Assembly (NCBI GenBank): GCA_016946835.1
Contig: JACVTC010000001.1
Span: 1,305,001-1,369,000 of the forward strand
Length of the DNA: 64,000 nucleotides
Source: Neocallimastix lanati (nom. inval.)
Taxonomy: Eukaryota; Neocallimastigomycota; Neocallimastigomycetes; Neocallimastigales; Neocallimastigaceae
Direction of reading: 5' to 3'
Every line of letters starts with the position of its first letter. The first letter of the stretch is position 1. The translations under genes were made by a program, and so were the position numbers. Of the stretch, positions 42,484 to 54,540 are shown piece by piece. The notes beneath the pieces are model-generated. The model did not search any database. It saw nothing but the letters and a program-made list of their open reading frames with translations, and had not been told where the DNA came from.

Positions 42484-43035
42484 AAAATTTTTCAAATGTA
42501 ATGATGGTAAATGTGTTGTCTTGGAAAGGCTAATCATTACAACCTATGTCCACTAAAAGAATTATTATAAACAATCCAAAGAGTGAGAGCTAATTCCTAT
42601 GCCTATGACAATGATATTAACTTAAATATATTCTAATAATAAATGTACCCCCCAGAATATGATTTAAATCATAGGAAATTTTGTATTTACCAATAAAGGG
42701 TGAATTAATATTAACAACTTCTAATATAATATAATATTCTGAAACTGGGAACTGCTATAAGAGCAGTAGCACTGATAATGCTATTTATAGATATTCACAA
42801 AATTTATTCCAGTCACAATTAACTATGCCAGTGCTTGTGTTATTGGATAATTCTGCTTATCATATAATTAAATCATTTTTCCAATTACACAGCTTCCTCT
42901 AAAGATAATACAAGTAGAGACCATCCAGCTAAGATGTACAGCAAGGAAACATTTCATTGTAGCGAGGTAGAACCCATTAATGAAGTCTACTATTATGAAT
43001 CAAAATTTAATTATCTTTTTTACCAAGAATTCTAG
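42484..43035 (+). pseudogene. Decayed cysteine-containing coding relic
   Basis: This higher-GC patch reads as protein only if frame changes are allowed. One plus frame gives FKCNDGKCV, the next gives CLGKANHYNLCPLKEL, and further on a frame gives TASSKDNTSRDHPAKMYSKE and HCSEVEPINEVYYYESKF before a TAG near 43035. In-frame stops and frame changes separate these blocks. The Cys spacing (CNDGKC...CLG...C) suggests an extracellular cysteine-rich module, but no family is certain. There is no usable start, and the flanks are pure A/T repeat. I read it as a broken surface or secreted protein gene; a set of very short exons is the alternative. Confidence 0.35.
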
Positions 43036-43218
43036 TATATTATATGTTAACTATCTATTTACTCATATAACATTTTAAAGTAATAATACTACTATAATTT
43101 TTGATAAATATATATATATATATATATTTATTCTTTTTTCAATAATATTTTAGTCTTTAAAATTCATAAAAAAATAAGTATATATAAATTAAAAATAAAA
43201 GTAAAAATAAAATTAAAA

Positions 43219-43289
<71 letters not shown>

Positions 43290-43422
43290 GTATAAATTAT
43301 AAATAAATATAATATTTGATGTAAACTTTTATTTGAATTATTATAATACGATGTAAATTTCTTAAACACAAAAGTATTAAAATAATATACTTAATATACA
43401 CTATTTATATATATTTAGTATT

Positions 43423-43453
<31 letters not shown>

Positions 43454-43585
43454 ATTGATTTTTTTTTATAATTATTCTTTATTATAGATATTATTTGATA
43501 TTTTATTCTAGTTATAATAAATATTTACTAATGGAAATAAATAATAAAAAAAAAAAGTTTTATATCTATTCTTATAAGCTATTAT

Positions 43586-43623
<38 letters not shown>

Positions 43624-43723
43624 TATTAGTATAGTTATTTAAAAATATGAATGCATCTTAAAAAAAAAAAAATTATTATTGGATGATTTATAATTTAAAT
43701 ATAATTTAATAATTTTTTTGTAA
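43036..43723. other. Intergenic, downstream of RPB5
   Basis: It holds (AAAT)n at 43217-43287 and T runs at 43429-43453 and 43589-43618. No gene is seen. The RPB5 polyadenylation region must lie in the upper part of this stretch on the minus strand. Confidence 0.65.
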
Positions 43724-44054
43724 TTAAATACAAAGACGATATGTAATATATCTATAAAATTAAATAAATAATATAAATTAATAAATATTTATTAATAAAA
43801 TAATAATAATCATAATGATAATATTAATATTAATATTATAGTAATTTCTAATTATTTCCAAAATTTTATTAAATTAAACTAACCTTCCAGCGGTTTCACT
43901 AGAACGTAAAATCTTTACAACTTGACCTTTTCTTAAACCATAATATCTTGCTACTGGATCCGATGGTTGAATACGAGGTAATTGTAATTCTTTTAATTTA
44001 CTATAATATAAAATTTTAATAATTATAATAGAAATAATTATATTAATAAAATTT

Positions 44055-44146
<92 letters not shown>

Positions 44147-44436
44147 TTTCTAAAAATTAAAATTAAAATATTAAGTATATATATAACTTACTATCTTTCT
44201 AATAACATTTTCTTTTCATCATTGGTTAAAACAACGTGTTTTGGAACTAAGCTATGACGAGTAATGTTAACAAGTAATTCAGAATCAGAAAAAATTTCAA
44301 TTAAATATTTTGGTGCCATTTGAGTTATAACCTAATTATTATTATTATTTTAAATTTAAAAATACATGACAATTGTATATACGAATACATAAATAATTAT
44401 ATATTAAATAATTATATATAAACATAAAATAAAAAT

Positions 44437-44526
<90 letters not shown>

Positions 44527-45014
44527 TAGTATTAAATATCATAATGACTTTTTTATTATTAAATCAAATGATAAAATTAAATATTGATATAATATAAATT
44601 TAATTTAATATTACCTTTTGGGCAGAAGGAGTTAAATTCTTTTGATATACAATAATTCCCTTTAAAACTTCTTGACTACTCATTCTTTCAGTATATCTAT
44701 TGTAATTAAATTATTTAATAATTTATTTTTTATTATAATATATTTTATAATAGATACTTAAATAAATAATATATATTTAAAAATAAAAATAAAAATAAAA
44801 ATAAAAATAAATTCAATTATTCATACTTTCTAATTGGTTTAACACCGACAGTTTCATCAGATGGGAAAAAGACAAGTAAAGAATCAGCTGGATCATCTTT
44901 CTTTTGGACTAAGAATGTTAATGATTCACGTCTTTATAAAATATCATTTTTTAATAAAAATTTTTATGTAATTATTTATTTAATTAGATAATAGTTATTT
45001 CATTTTATATTTTA

Positions 45015-45057
<43 letters not shown>

Positions 45058-45540
45058 AAAAAAAAAAAAAAAAAAAAAATAAAAAAAAAACTAGATTAAT
45101 AATTATTATTATTATTATTATTATAATAATAATAATAATATACATACTCTACGACTCCAGTTTGAGCATATTTTTCTTGAAATTGTTGTAAAGTCATATC
45201 TAATTCATTCTACATTAATATAATTAATAATTAAAATAATAATGAAAAAAAAATATATGAAAATATTAATATATTATGTATTAGTATGATAACTAAACAT
45301 ATTACTTAATATATATATATATATTATATACATACTTGACTAACTAAATAACCCTTTTGATAAAATGAAATTATTTTTAATTCAATTAATTTATTAATTA
45401 TATAATGTATTGATTTTAAAATTATATTACAAATTTTAAAATAAATAAAATTGTTCAAAACTTACTCTATCATGAACCATTTCATGAATGGTTTTGTAAG
45501 CTCTATATAATTTTGTTACTTCTCTTGCATCAGAATCCAT
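43724..45540 (-). CDS. RPB5: RNA polymerase I/II/III subunit RPABC1 (RPB5), 8 exons
   Basis: Exons in order are 45540-45466, 45353-45336, 45209-45148, 44931-44827, 44696-44615, 44331-44192, 44000-43884 and 43751-43724. All are GT-AG and encode 208 residues (human 210). The protein is the jaw subunit shared by the three nuclear RNA polymerases. The N-terminal domain starts [20 protein letters not shown] and includes the GYLVSQ block (family HDRGYLVTQ). The assembly domain contains [20 protein letters not shown], and the C-terminal domain contains [39 protein letters not shown]. Exon 2 is an 18-nt microexon and the last exon encodes only the final nine residues (the first shared across the junction) and the stop. 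The introns carry (AAT)n arrays. The start ATG fits the family N-terminus. Confidence 0.95.
44047..44526. repeat. (AAT)n arrays in two RPB5 introns
   Basis: Arrays at 44047-44144 (about 32 copies, intron 44001-44191) and 44439-44526 (about 29 copies, intron 44332-44614) sit inside consecutive introns and leave the intervening 140-nt exon untouched. Confidence 0.9.
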
Positions 45541-46295
45541 CTTTTTATTTATTTAATAAATTTTTGAATTTTATCAATATAATAATGTTAATATATATAT
45601 ATTAAAAATCATATTAAATGAATAATGAATAATAAGAATTAATTTCAAATGTATATATTAGATATTTATCATTTATTATTTTATTTTTATTTTTATTTTT
45701 ATTTTTATTTTTTTTCCCTTTATATATATATATAAATACAAATATTAAATTTCAAATTATTAAATTTGACATTTTTAATTATTAAAGAACTTTTTTTCTT
45801 TTTCCAAATTCATTTGTAAATATAAATTAATTTTTTTTTATTTCTTATTAATTTTTTATTTTATTTTATTTTATTTTAATAAAATAAAATGAATTATTAA
45901 AAGAAGATATAATCATCCATACATAGAATCCAATTTTTTATTGAATATGTTAATACTACTTTAAAATATATATTAAATAAACTTTTATAATTTTAATTTC
46001 CATTCTTAATAAAATACATATTTCCTTAATTTATAGAATTTTCTTGAACAATAGAAAATTTTGAAATTTTGATGTTTAATTTTATATTTTTTTAATCCAT
46101 TTGTAATTATTAATTTATTTTATAATAGAATATATATATAATTTTATTAAGTGTTTTATAAAAAGGTATGTTATTTCTTTTTTCATTTTCATTTCTTCCT
46201 TTTATATATTTTCTCCATTAATAATAACCTTTAATATATTTTATAGTATAAATTATTATTAAATTATTATGATTTTTTCTAAAATAAAATAAAAT

Positions 46296-46326
<31 letters not shown>

Positions 46327-48240
46327 TTAATAAAATTTTAAAAAATGTTTAAAAATTATAAAATATAAAATTTTGATTGGATGATCTAAGTTTATTTTTA
46401 TTTTTATTTTTATTTTATTTTTTACAAATTAAATAAAATATTTTAAAGTATTTTAAAAACTTGCTTTTATTCATTCATTATATAAAAATTGGGCATGTAA
46501 TTTTTTTTTTTTTTTTTTGTTTTTTGTTTTTTGTTTTTTGTTTTTTGTTTTTTGTTTTTTGTTTTTTTGTTTTTTGTGTTTTGTTTTTTGTTTTTAAGTT
46601 CATTCAACAGAAAATAATAAATTAAATTATTTATTTATTATTATTGAAGGTTATAATAAATAATAAATTTTTGTTTTTTATTATTAAAAAATTTAATATA
46701 AAATTAAGTTTCATTCATTATTTTTATTAAAATATTATAAATTTTTTCATATTGATTTTATATACTTATTCTACTATTTAAAGTATCTAATTGATTATAA
46801 TTTAACATAAGTTCATTTTATTCAATATTATGAAACTTCGAATAATCATTAATTTTAAATTAAAATTTTATATTATTATATATTATTAATTAATAAAAAT
46901 AAATCATGACAAAAAGTTAATATTCAAATATATATATTTCAGTTGTACTAATAATAATTAGTATTAATAATAATAATAAAGTGATTTAAGTAGAAGAGAT
47001 AACGAATCTTTATTTCAAATAAGAATAGTACAAGAATTTCAATTATAAATCAATTGTAAATTTTAATTTGAATTATCTATCTTATAATAATAATTAAACT
47101 ATTTCTTTTTTAATGAATTTATAAATTTTTTAGGTTGTTTTTTTTAAAAATGAAAAATTTTTTTTATTTTATATAAAATTTTTCATTCATTCATTATGTA
47201 GCAATTAAATTAGTACTAAATTTTTTATATCATATTGATAAAGCATTATTTATTTATGTACATAATTCTTTACTTTATTTCTATGGATATTATAAGAATA
47301 TAATGAATAAGATTTCTTATCCTTACGTGATTTTACATAATTCATTAAATATATATTACATAAATATATTAAAAAATTTATACAAAAAATATATGTATAT
47401 ATATATTAATATTTTGATATGGAATTAAGATAAACATCATTAGATGAAATATATTAAAGAAAATTTTAATATAATGGATGAATATTGAATTCATGCACTA
47501 CCAAATAAAATATTAATATATTTAAAAACATAAAAAAAAAAAAAAACATATGAACCTAAGATAAGATAGTATCAAATCAACTAAATTCTTAATTCAAGTA
47601 AAGAGAATTATTATCATATAGATTCAATTTCTTTTGATTTGTTTTTAAAAGAAAACTATAACTTATTTAATGAATTATATAGACTTGTAAAGAAAAAAAA
47701 AGTTTCTCTTTTCATAGTTACTGTTATAAAGAAATTATATTATTCAAATAAAAAAAAAAAAAAAAAAGGAAAAAAAGCGAGGGAGAATCATTTATAAACA
47801 GAATAGTTAATCTTTATTTTATTTTTTTTTTTTTTTTATAAGTTTAGGAAGAGAATATAATTCCATTGCTCAATTTATTAACCAAAAGTACTAAAATATT
47901 AATTATATTATCAATGAATAATACAATACAATACAAATATATTGAAAATAAAAAAAATTATGAAATAAAAGTTAATATAATATAATTAAATATAATAATG
48001 TGAGGTTCAAAGTGATTATGGTAATCTGATATAAACTAAATTAGTTTCTACTTTTTTTTTTTAACGGCAGCAAACTTGTTTCATCTTTATTAATTAAATA
48101 TTTGAAAAAATACATATAATAAAAAGAAAATAAAAAAAAAAAAAGATAAAAAATAAACAAAAAAAAAAAAAAAAAAAAAAAAAAAATAAAATAAAATAAT
48201 GGTATAAAATATTCTAGTTTCATTTAATTAATATCTGTAA
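45541..48240. other. Intergenic A/T region upstream of RPB5
   Basis: No gene is recognised. Features are an A/T palindrome at about 45855-45887 (ATTTTATTTTATTTTA...AATAAAATAAAAT), a TTTTTTG heptamer array at 46519-46594 (about 10 copies), and poly(A) runs at 47750-47767 and 48158-48186. Stretches at 46960-47120 and 47570-47700 are less repetitive but have no coherent open frame. Confidence 0.65.
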
Positions 48241-48323
48241 GACTTCACCAAGAGCATTATTATACTGAAGTATAATAATTAATTTTGACTTCACAATGTT
48301 AATTATAATTTTAAGATACGAAA

Positions 48324-48957
48324 TTATGAATCTTCATTGGTTGCGTTAGCCCTGCTGGCCTGTCTTACTGTTTCTTCAGCATTGACGCTATTTGTAGTAG
48401 TAGTACGATTCGATTTGAACCTATTGAACAAAGACCATTGCTGGTCAATAGCAATAGGTATAATCGATTGAAGAAGAGCCGTAGTAACCACCAAGAATGG
48501 AGTATCAGAATAAGCGCCTGATTTCATCTGGCACTTAAACAGATCCTTCCATTCCCTTGTACTGTTATTAATACTTCTTCCTCCAAGAAGAAAATTAAAC
48601 ACTTTTTCACACACACTAAAATCAACATACACATTTTTATTTTCAATACTATTAATAACATTACTATTATTACTATTACTATTATTACTATTACTATTAT
48701 TACTATTACTATTATTACTATTACTATTATTACTATTACTATTATTACTATTACTATTATTACTGTTGCTATTATCATTATTACTATTAACAATATCATT
48801 TGTTAGGTTGCCAACGGTTAAAAGCATTATATAAAAATAAAATTTTATCATTAACTTTACTACGAATATGATTGAAAAATGGACAATCAATTAACCAATG
48901 CCTTATCCATTGTTTATTACTTTTACAACAGAGACAAAAATTAGGACATATTAGTTT
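48324..48957 (-). pseudogene. 5'-truncated, frameshifted LINE reverse-transcriptase C-terminus
   Basis: Read on the minus strand from about 48957, one frame encodes CPNFCLCCKSNKQWIRHWLI followed by DCP, a C-x2-C-x8-H-x4-C zinc knuckle typical of the C-terminus of non-LTR retrotransposon ORF2 proteins. A frame change near 48810-48870 passes into the frame ending at the TAA at 48324-48326. That frame holds seven in-frame NSNSN units (15-bp repeat, about 48660-48770) and then FLLGGRS, REWKDLFKCQMKSG, LLQSIIPIAID and ETVRQASRANATNEDS. The reverse-transcriptase and endonuclease parts are missing. A related tail occurs at 57.0-57.4 kb. The element is dead; the upstream limit is uncertain. Confidence 0.65.
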
Positions 48958-49064
48958 CTACTAAAATAATATTATAACAAAGAAACATTTATAATATAGA
49001 TTGATTATAAATAATAAATATTGAATCGATATATTTTATAGTTTATCTCACAAAAAATAAATAC

Positions 49065-49105
<41 letters not shown>

Positions 49106-49810
49106 AAATACAGTTTCAACCGTAAATAGATTATAGTTGGTTTAAAAATTTATAAAATCAAAATAATTACCAATAAATATAAAAATATAAACACTTTCAA
49201 CTTTAAAAATTATATATATATTTAGTTTTTTGTTCTATGTTATTTATTAACTTATTAATATTATAATTATTATATTTTTTTTTTATGATTTTTATATTTA
49301 TATATTTAAATATATTAATATATATTTATAAAATATTAAAATTGAATAAAAAAAAGAAAAAAAGATATTTAAATAATGTAAAGAATAAAAGAATATTTAT
49401 ATTAATATATAATACAAAATATCAATAGGTTTTTCGACTATAATAATCACCTAAAGATGATGAATTAATTACATTTAGAAAGAATATATAATTCTTCAGT
49501 ATTATTTAAATATTATTTGGAATAAAATATATATTAAAAAAATTATAATAATAAAAAAAAAAAAAAATAAATAAAAAATAATAATAAAAAAATCAATATA
49601 TTTATTTTTTTATTTTTACTTTTTATTTTATTTTATTTTATTTTATTTATTTATTTATTTTTATTATTATTATTATTATTATTTTTTAACGATTTAAAAA
49701 CTAATTGATTAAAAAAATGAAAAAAAAAAAATATATATATATATATACATATATATAATAAAGTTAAAAAAAATTCTATATTATTCCTTTTTTGAATTAT
49801 TTTAACTTAA
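48958..49810. other. Intergenic spacer
   Basis: A/T sequence with a 32-base T run (49069-49100) flanked by a short direct repeat AAATAAATACAGTTT (about 49056 and 49102), which resembles a slippage or target-site duplication around the T tract. No gene is seen. Confidence 0.55.
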
Positions 49811-50983
49811 TTATGGTTTATAAGCAGTAGAAGAAAGAGTTGGGAATTTGAAACCAGTAGCATCACTGAATTCAACATAACTAACTAATTTTCTATTTGA
49901 ATATGTAGTGTAAGTCTTGTTTTTCTTAATTATAGTTTTAGAACCAACTAAAAAGAATTTACGAGATAAATTCTTTGAATTACCAGAAGCATAAGTAACA
50001 CCATTAACAGTTGGATCATCAAATGTAACATCAACAGCATACCAATTCTTTATGTAAACATAATTCCATTTGTGAGAAGAACTAGCAACACTAATTGTAG
50101 GAACACCAACTAATCTAGAAAGGTAGGTGAAAGATTCAGCATAACCTTCACAAACACATGAATTCTTAAGTAGAGCACCAAAAATATTATAAGAATAGTC
50201 ACTTCCATCTTTATATTTAATGTATTTTACTAAATAATCGTGAATATATAATAATCTATTGTATGTTCCTGACTTCTTTTTAGCAGCTTTAGCAATACTA
50301 GTAGCCTTACTTTTAACCTTAGCTTTATAAGAATTAATACTAGAAATAGAATAACTAGAAGTAATAGTAATTTTTAAATTGGTGATGTAATTACTTGAAG
50401 AATTATAAGACATAGAATACTTCTTAATCCACCAATATTCAGGATGATCTCTAACTAAAGCACCAACACCTCTTGAAGCGTACTTTTTAAGGTAAGATTT
50501 CTTAACTTTTAAAGATTTTAAATTCTTGAGTTCAATTTTAAGTGTAGAAATGGTAGATTTATTAGAAATATTATTTAAAGTATCATAAATTCTTCTTTCA
50601 AAAGAAGAAAGTTGACTTCCAAAATATTCAGAGGAACTAATACTTCCACGCTTTAATAATCTATTATCTGGATGTGGAAATTCATTGGGAATTTCATCTA
50701 CAATTTCTTCATCATAATTACCATTTTCTAACTCCTTAAAATTGGCTTCAAATTCTTCATCATCTTCAAAAGCCATTCTTTTAAAGATATTGTCATCTGG
50801 TATATCAATTTCATCTTCTACATTTTCAACTTCCCATTCTTTATTTCTTTTTCCTTTGTATTTTTCTAATTCGGATTCAAACGTATAAACAAGACTGACT
50901 TCTTTATTGTCAACAGCGCGAGATTGAACAGTTATAAATAACTGTATAAAAATTACAGGAACTATAAAAACAAAACTCTTCAT
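49811..50983 (-). CDS. Secreted transglutaminase-like (TGc) domain protein with acidic propeptide
   Basis: Single exon, 390 residues. A signal peptide (about 1-22, FVFIVPVIFIQLFITVQS) is followed by an Asp/Glu-rich region (35-105) bounded by Lys-Arg sites at 68-69 and 111-112, which look like Kex2-type processing sites. A Lys/Ser-rich N-terminal domain comes before the transglutaminase-like core: CVCEGYAESF with the probable catalytic Cys at 278, SHKWNYVY with His 304, and WYAVDVTFDDP with Asp 318. The Cys-His-Asp order and the VDVT-F/W-DDP motif match bacterial-type TGc proteins. By inference the mature extracellular domain starts near Gly 113. It could be an amidase/peptidase-like or cross-linking enzyme, or a non-enzymatic wall protein. 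The lack of introns beside intron-rich neighbours and the bacterial-like core suggest horizontal acquisition. Confidence 0.8.
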   Translation of the reverse strand: MKSFVFIVPVIFIQLFITVQSRAVDNKEVSLVYTFESELEKYKGKRNKEWEVENVEDEIDIPDDNIFKRMAFEDDEEFEANFKELENGNYDEEIVDEIPNEFPHPDNRLLKRGSISSSEYFGSQLSSFERRIYDTLNNISNKSTISTLKIELKNLKSLKVKKSYLKKYASRGVGALVRDHPEYWWIKKYSMSYNSSSNYITNLKITITSSYSISSINSYKAKVKSKATSIAKAAKKKSGTYNRLLYIHDYLVKYIKYKDGSDYSYNIFGALLKNSCVCEGYAESFTYLSRLVGVPTISVASSSHKWNYVYIKNWYAVDVTFDDPTVNGVTYASGNSKNLSRKFFLVGSKTIIKKNKTYTTYSNRKLVSYVEFSDATGFKFPTLSSTAYKP

Positions 50984-52999
50984 ATTATATTATTAATTTT
51001 TTACAAAAAAACACTATATATATAAATAGAGAATTAATATCATATTAAATAATATATTCTTATAAATAAATTATTAAATATTATATCTAAACATTTTAAC
51101 TTTTAATTTCTTTAATTTGTTGTAATTTAATAAAAATAATTTTTTTTTTTATATTTCAGTATTACGAATATTAATTGAATTTTAAATAATCCTATTATTT
51201 ATTTATATCTCAATGCTTATATTATCATTTTATTATTACTATTATTATTACTTTTTTATTTTTTTTTTTCCTTTTGTTAACTATATATTATTATTTTTTT
51301 TTTTTGACTTTATTTTATTTTATTTTTTTTTATACCCTTTAATTTAATATTATCAAAAGTTATTTTATCTATTATACTTTATCAACATTTTCCTTTTTTT
51401 TTTTTCTACTTATATAATTCACTCCCTTTGTCTTATTTAAAAAGAAAATATTATTAACTATTATTTGTAATTTTTAACATAATTCTTTTTCAAAAAATAA
51501 AATAATATATAATACATTATAATGAATAAATATATAATAATATATAATTATTGTTTTAAATTTATACCTTTTAATTATTAATTATAATTAGAAATATGTT
51601 CTTTATTACTGATTACTGTTTATATTTTTATTTATAGATTTTTACAAGAAAAAAATCGAGAAAAAAAATTTGGATTTAAGTAATAATTTTTTTTCTTTTA
51701 TTTTCCCTTAAAGATATTTAAATTTTAAATAATTTTTCATATAATATATTAACTATGTATTGTTTACTTTAACGAAAAAAAAAAAAAAAATTACAATAAT
51801 AATTGAATAAACAATAATACTATTCACAAGGAATATTATAATAAATTTAATTTCTTCTTTTAAAATTTTACAAAATTAAATAATTGGTAATATTAAAAAT
51901 ATGATCGAATAATAAATTCTTATTAGAGAAGGAATTTTATATAAAAAAAAAACATAAAAAAACTAATGAAATATTGTTATTTATATAATTGGTTTTAAAA
52001 AAAAATAGAATAAAATAAAAAAGAACAAATGAAAAAAAAAAAATAAAAAAAATTTTTTATTAATTTCTAAAATATATATAATATATAAAATATATAAAGT
52101 ATATATTTTATATCTATCATTAATTATATATTATTGATTATAATAATACTTTTTCTTTTATTTTAATTTATTTTGTTTGTAAACATTTTTATTATATCAA
52201 TTAATAATAATATATTAATCAATATAAGTTAATATATTTCAAAGATATTAAAATGTTTTTATTTAATTCAAAGTATTAAAACTTCCTGTAATTAAGTTTA
52301 TATATGTATTAAATGTTTATAATATTATATATTGCAATAAATAATATATTATTTATTAAAATAATAATTTAAATTAAAGGAAGAGAAAGAATAAGTAAAA
52401 ATATAATAAATTATATTATAATATATTACAAATTAATATTTTTGATATTAAATAAATTAATCCTATAAAAAATTTTATATTTTATAATATATTGAAATAT
52501 AAAATCAAATTCAATATTAAATAAAATTTATAATATATATATTCTCAATTGAAACAAATATATGTATAAAATTAATATAAGATATAATACGTATAATATA
52601 TTATATAAAATACGATGACTTTACATATAATCCTATTTAATAATAATAAATAAAATTTCGATTTTATTTATTATTATATTACAATATTAATTTTTTATTA
52701 TATTGTAATACAAACACAAAATATAAATATTAATAAAGTTATAATAAATTTTAAAAAATTAAAAAAAAAAAAAAAAAAAAAACATGATATTTTAAATAAT
52801 TTAAAGTTTTTTTGTATCATAGCCATATTTTTAGTTCTTTTGAACAAATTTAAATTAACGATTAACCTTCCGCTATCTTTTATTGGTTAAAAAGTTTATA
52901 TATTATATTGGCATTATAATCGACTGTCCCTATTTTAAATAATATGAATCTTATGTTCATGAAAGAAGTAAATGGATACAAATAATTGAAATATATAAT

Positions 53000-53230
53000 A
53001 TAATAAAATAATAAATAATAAATAATATTTAAATATAATAAATAATAAATAATATTTAAATATTATAAATAGTAAATAATATAATAAAATAATAAATAAT
53101 AAATAATATTTAAATATAATAAATAATAAATAATATTTAAATATTATAAATAGTAAATAATATTTAAATATAATAAATAATAAATAATATTTAAATATAA
53201 TAAATAATAAATAATATTTAAATATAATAA
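53000..53230. repeat. Minisatellite of TAAATATAATAAATAATAAA type
   Basis: A 27-bp A/T unit (AATATTTAAATATAATAAAT plus AATAAAT) is repeated about eight times with minor variation. Confidence 0.8.
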
Positions 53231-54009
53231 TTAAATAATTATTTATTTATTTGTATTAACTTATAAAATATATATTTAGAAACATTTAATCATTTAATTA
53301 TGTAGTAAAAATAGCAAACATTAAAATAATTATTATAATTAATATAATTAAAAAAAATAAAATATAAATAAAATAAAATAAAAAAAATAATTATTATAAT
53401 TAATATAATTAAAAAAAATAAAATAAAAATAAAATAAAAATAAAATAAAATAAAAAATAGGGTTTATATTGGTATGATTTAAATGTTATGAAATATATTA
53501 AAATAGTATTATAAAAAAAAAAAATCATTTTTTTAAACATTTTATTTACTACTAAGAAAACTAACAACCACATTATACAAGTCTTTTATAAACATTAATA
53601 CTATTTTTTTTTTAATTATGAAACTTTCATATCTATTTTGTATATATAAATTAAAATTTAAAGCCGTAATTATTTTTTTGAAATATATTTCATTAGAAAT
53701 TTAAATAATTGTAATAACCGAATCTATATACTAGTGTTAAAATTTTCAAATGGAATATATTTTAAAAATTTAAAAATAATATTTTTTATTATTTATTAAA
53801 ACATAAATTTTGTTAATTGTTGAACTTTTTTTTTTTTTTCTAAGTAGTTATTTAAATCTAAAGTTTATTATTAAATATTTGGTGATACTTATAATTTATT
53901 AATAATCTATAAAAGGACATATTTCAAATATAAAAAATTTATAAAAATTAATTTTTAATAATTACAATATAATATATTGTGCAACATTAATAAAAACCAA
54001 GGACTATCT

Positions 54010-54540
54010 GAAATATAAAAAAACTATAATAAATAATAAATAATAAATAATTGAATAATAAATAATAAATAATATATAATTAAATAATAAATAATTGAAT
54101 AATAAATAATTAAATAATAAATAATTAAATAATTAAATAATTGAATAATAAATGATAAATAATTAAATAATAAATAATTAAATAATAAATAATAAATGAT
54201 AAATAATTAAATAATAAATAATAAATAATAAATAATAAATAATAAATAATAAATAAATAAATAATAAATAATAAATAATAAATAATAAATAATAAATAAT
54301 AAATAATAAATAATAAATAATAAATAATAAATAATAAATAATAAATAATAAATAATAAATAATAAATAATAAATAATAAATAATAAATAATAAATAATAA
54401 ATAATAAATAATAAATAATAAATAATAAAAAGAGTATTTATTAATAAATAATAAATAATAAATAAATAATAAATAAATAATTAAATAATAAATAATAAAA
54501 TAATAAATAATTAAATAATAAATAAATAAATAATTATGAA
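54010..54540. repeat. (AATAAAT)/(AAT) heptamer-type array
   Basis: AATAATAAATAATAA-type repeats extend for about 530 bp with AATTAAATAATAA variants. The spacer word AAAAAGAGTATTTATTAATA at about 54427 is shared with the 6.3 and 9.3 kb arrays. A shorter array of the same kind lies at 54950-55060. Confidence 0.85.
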
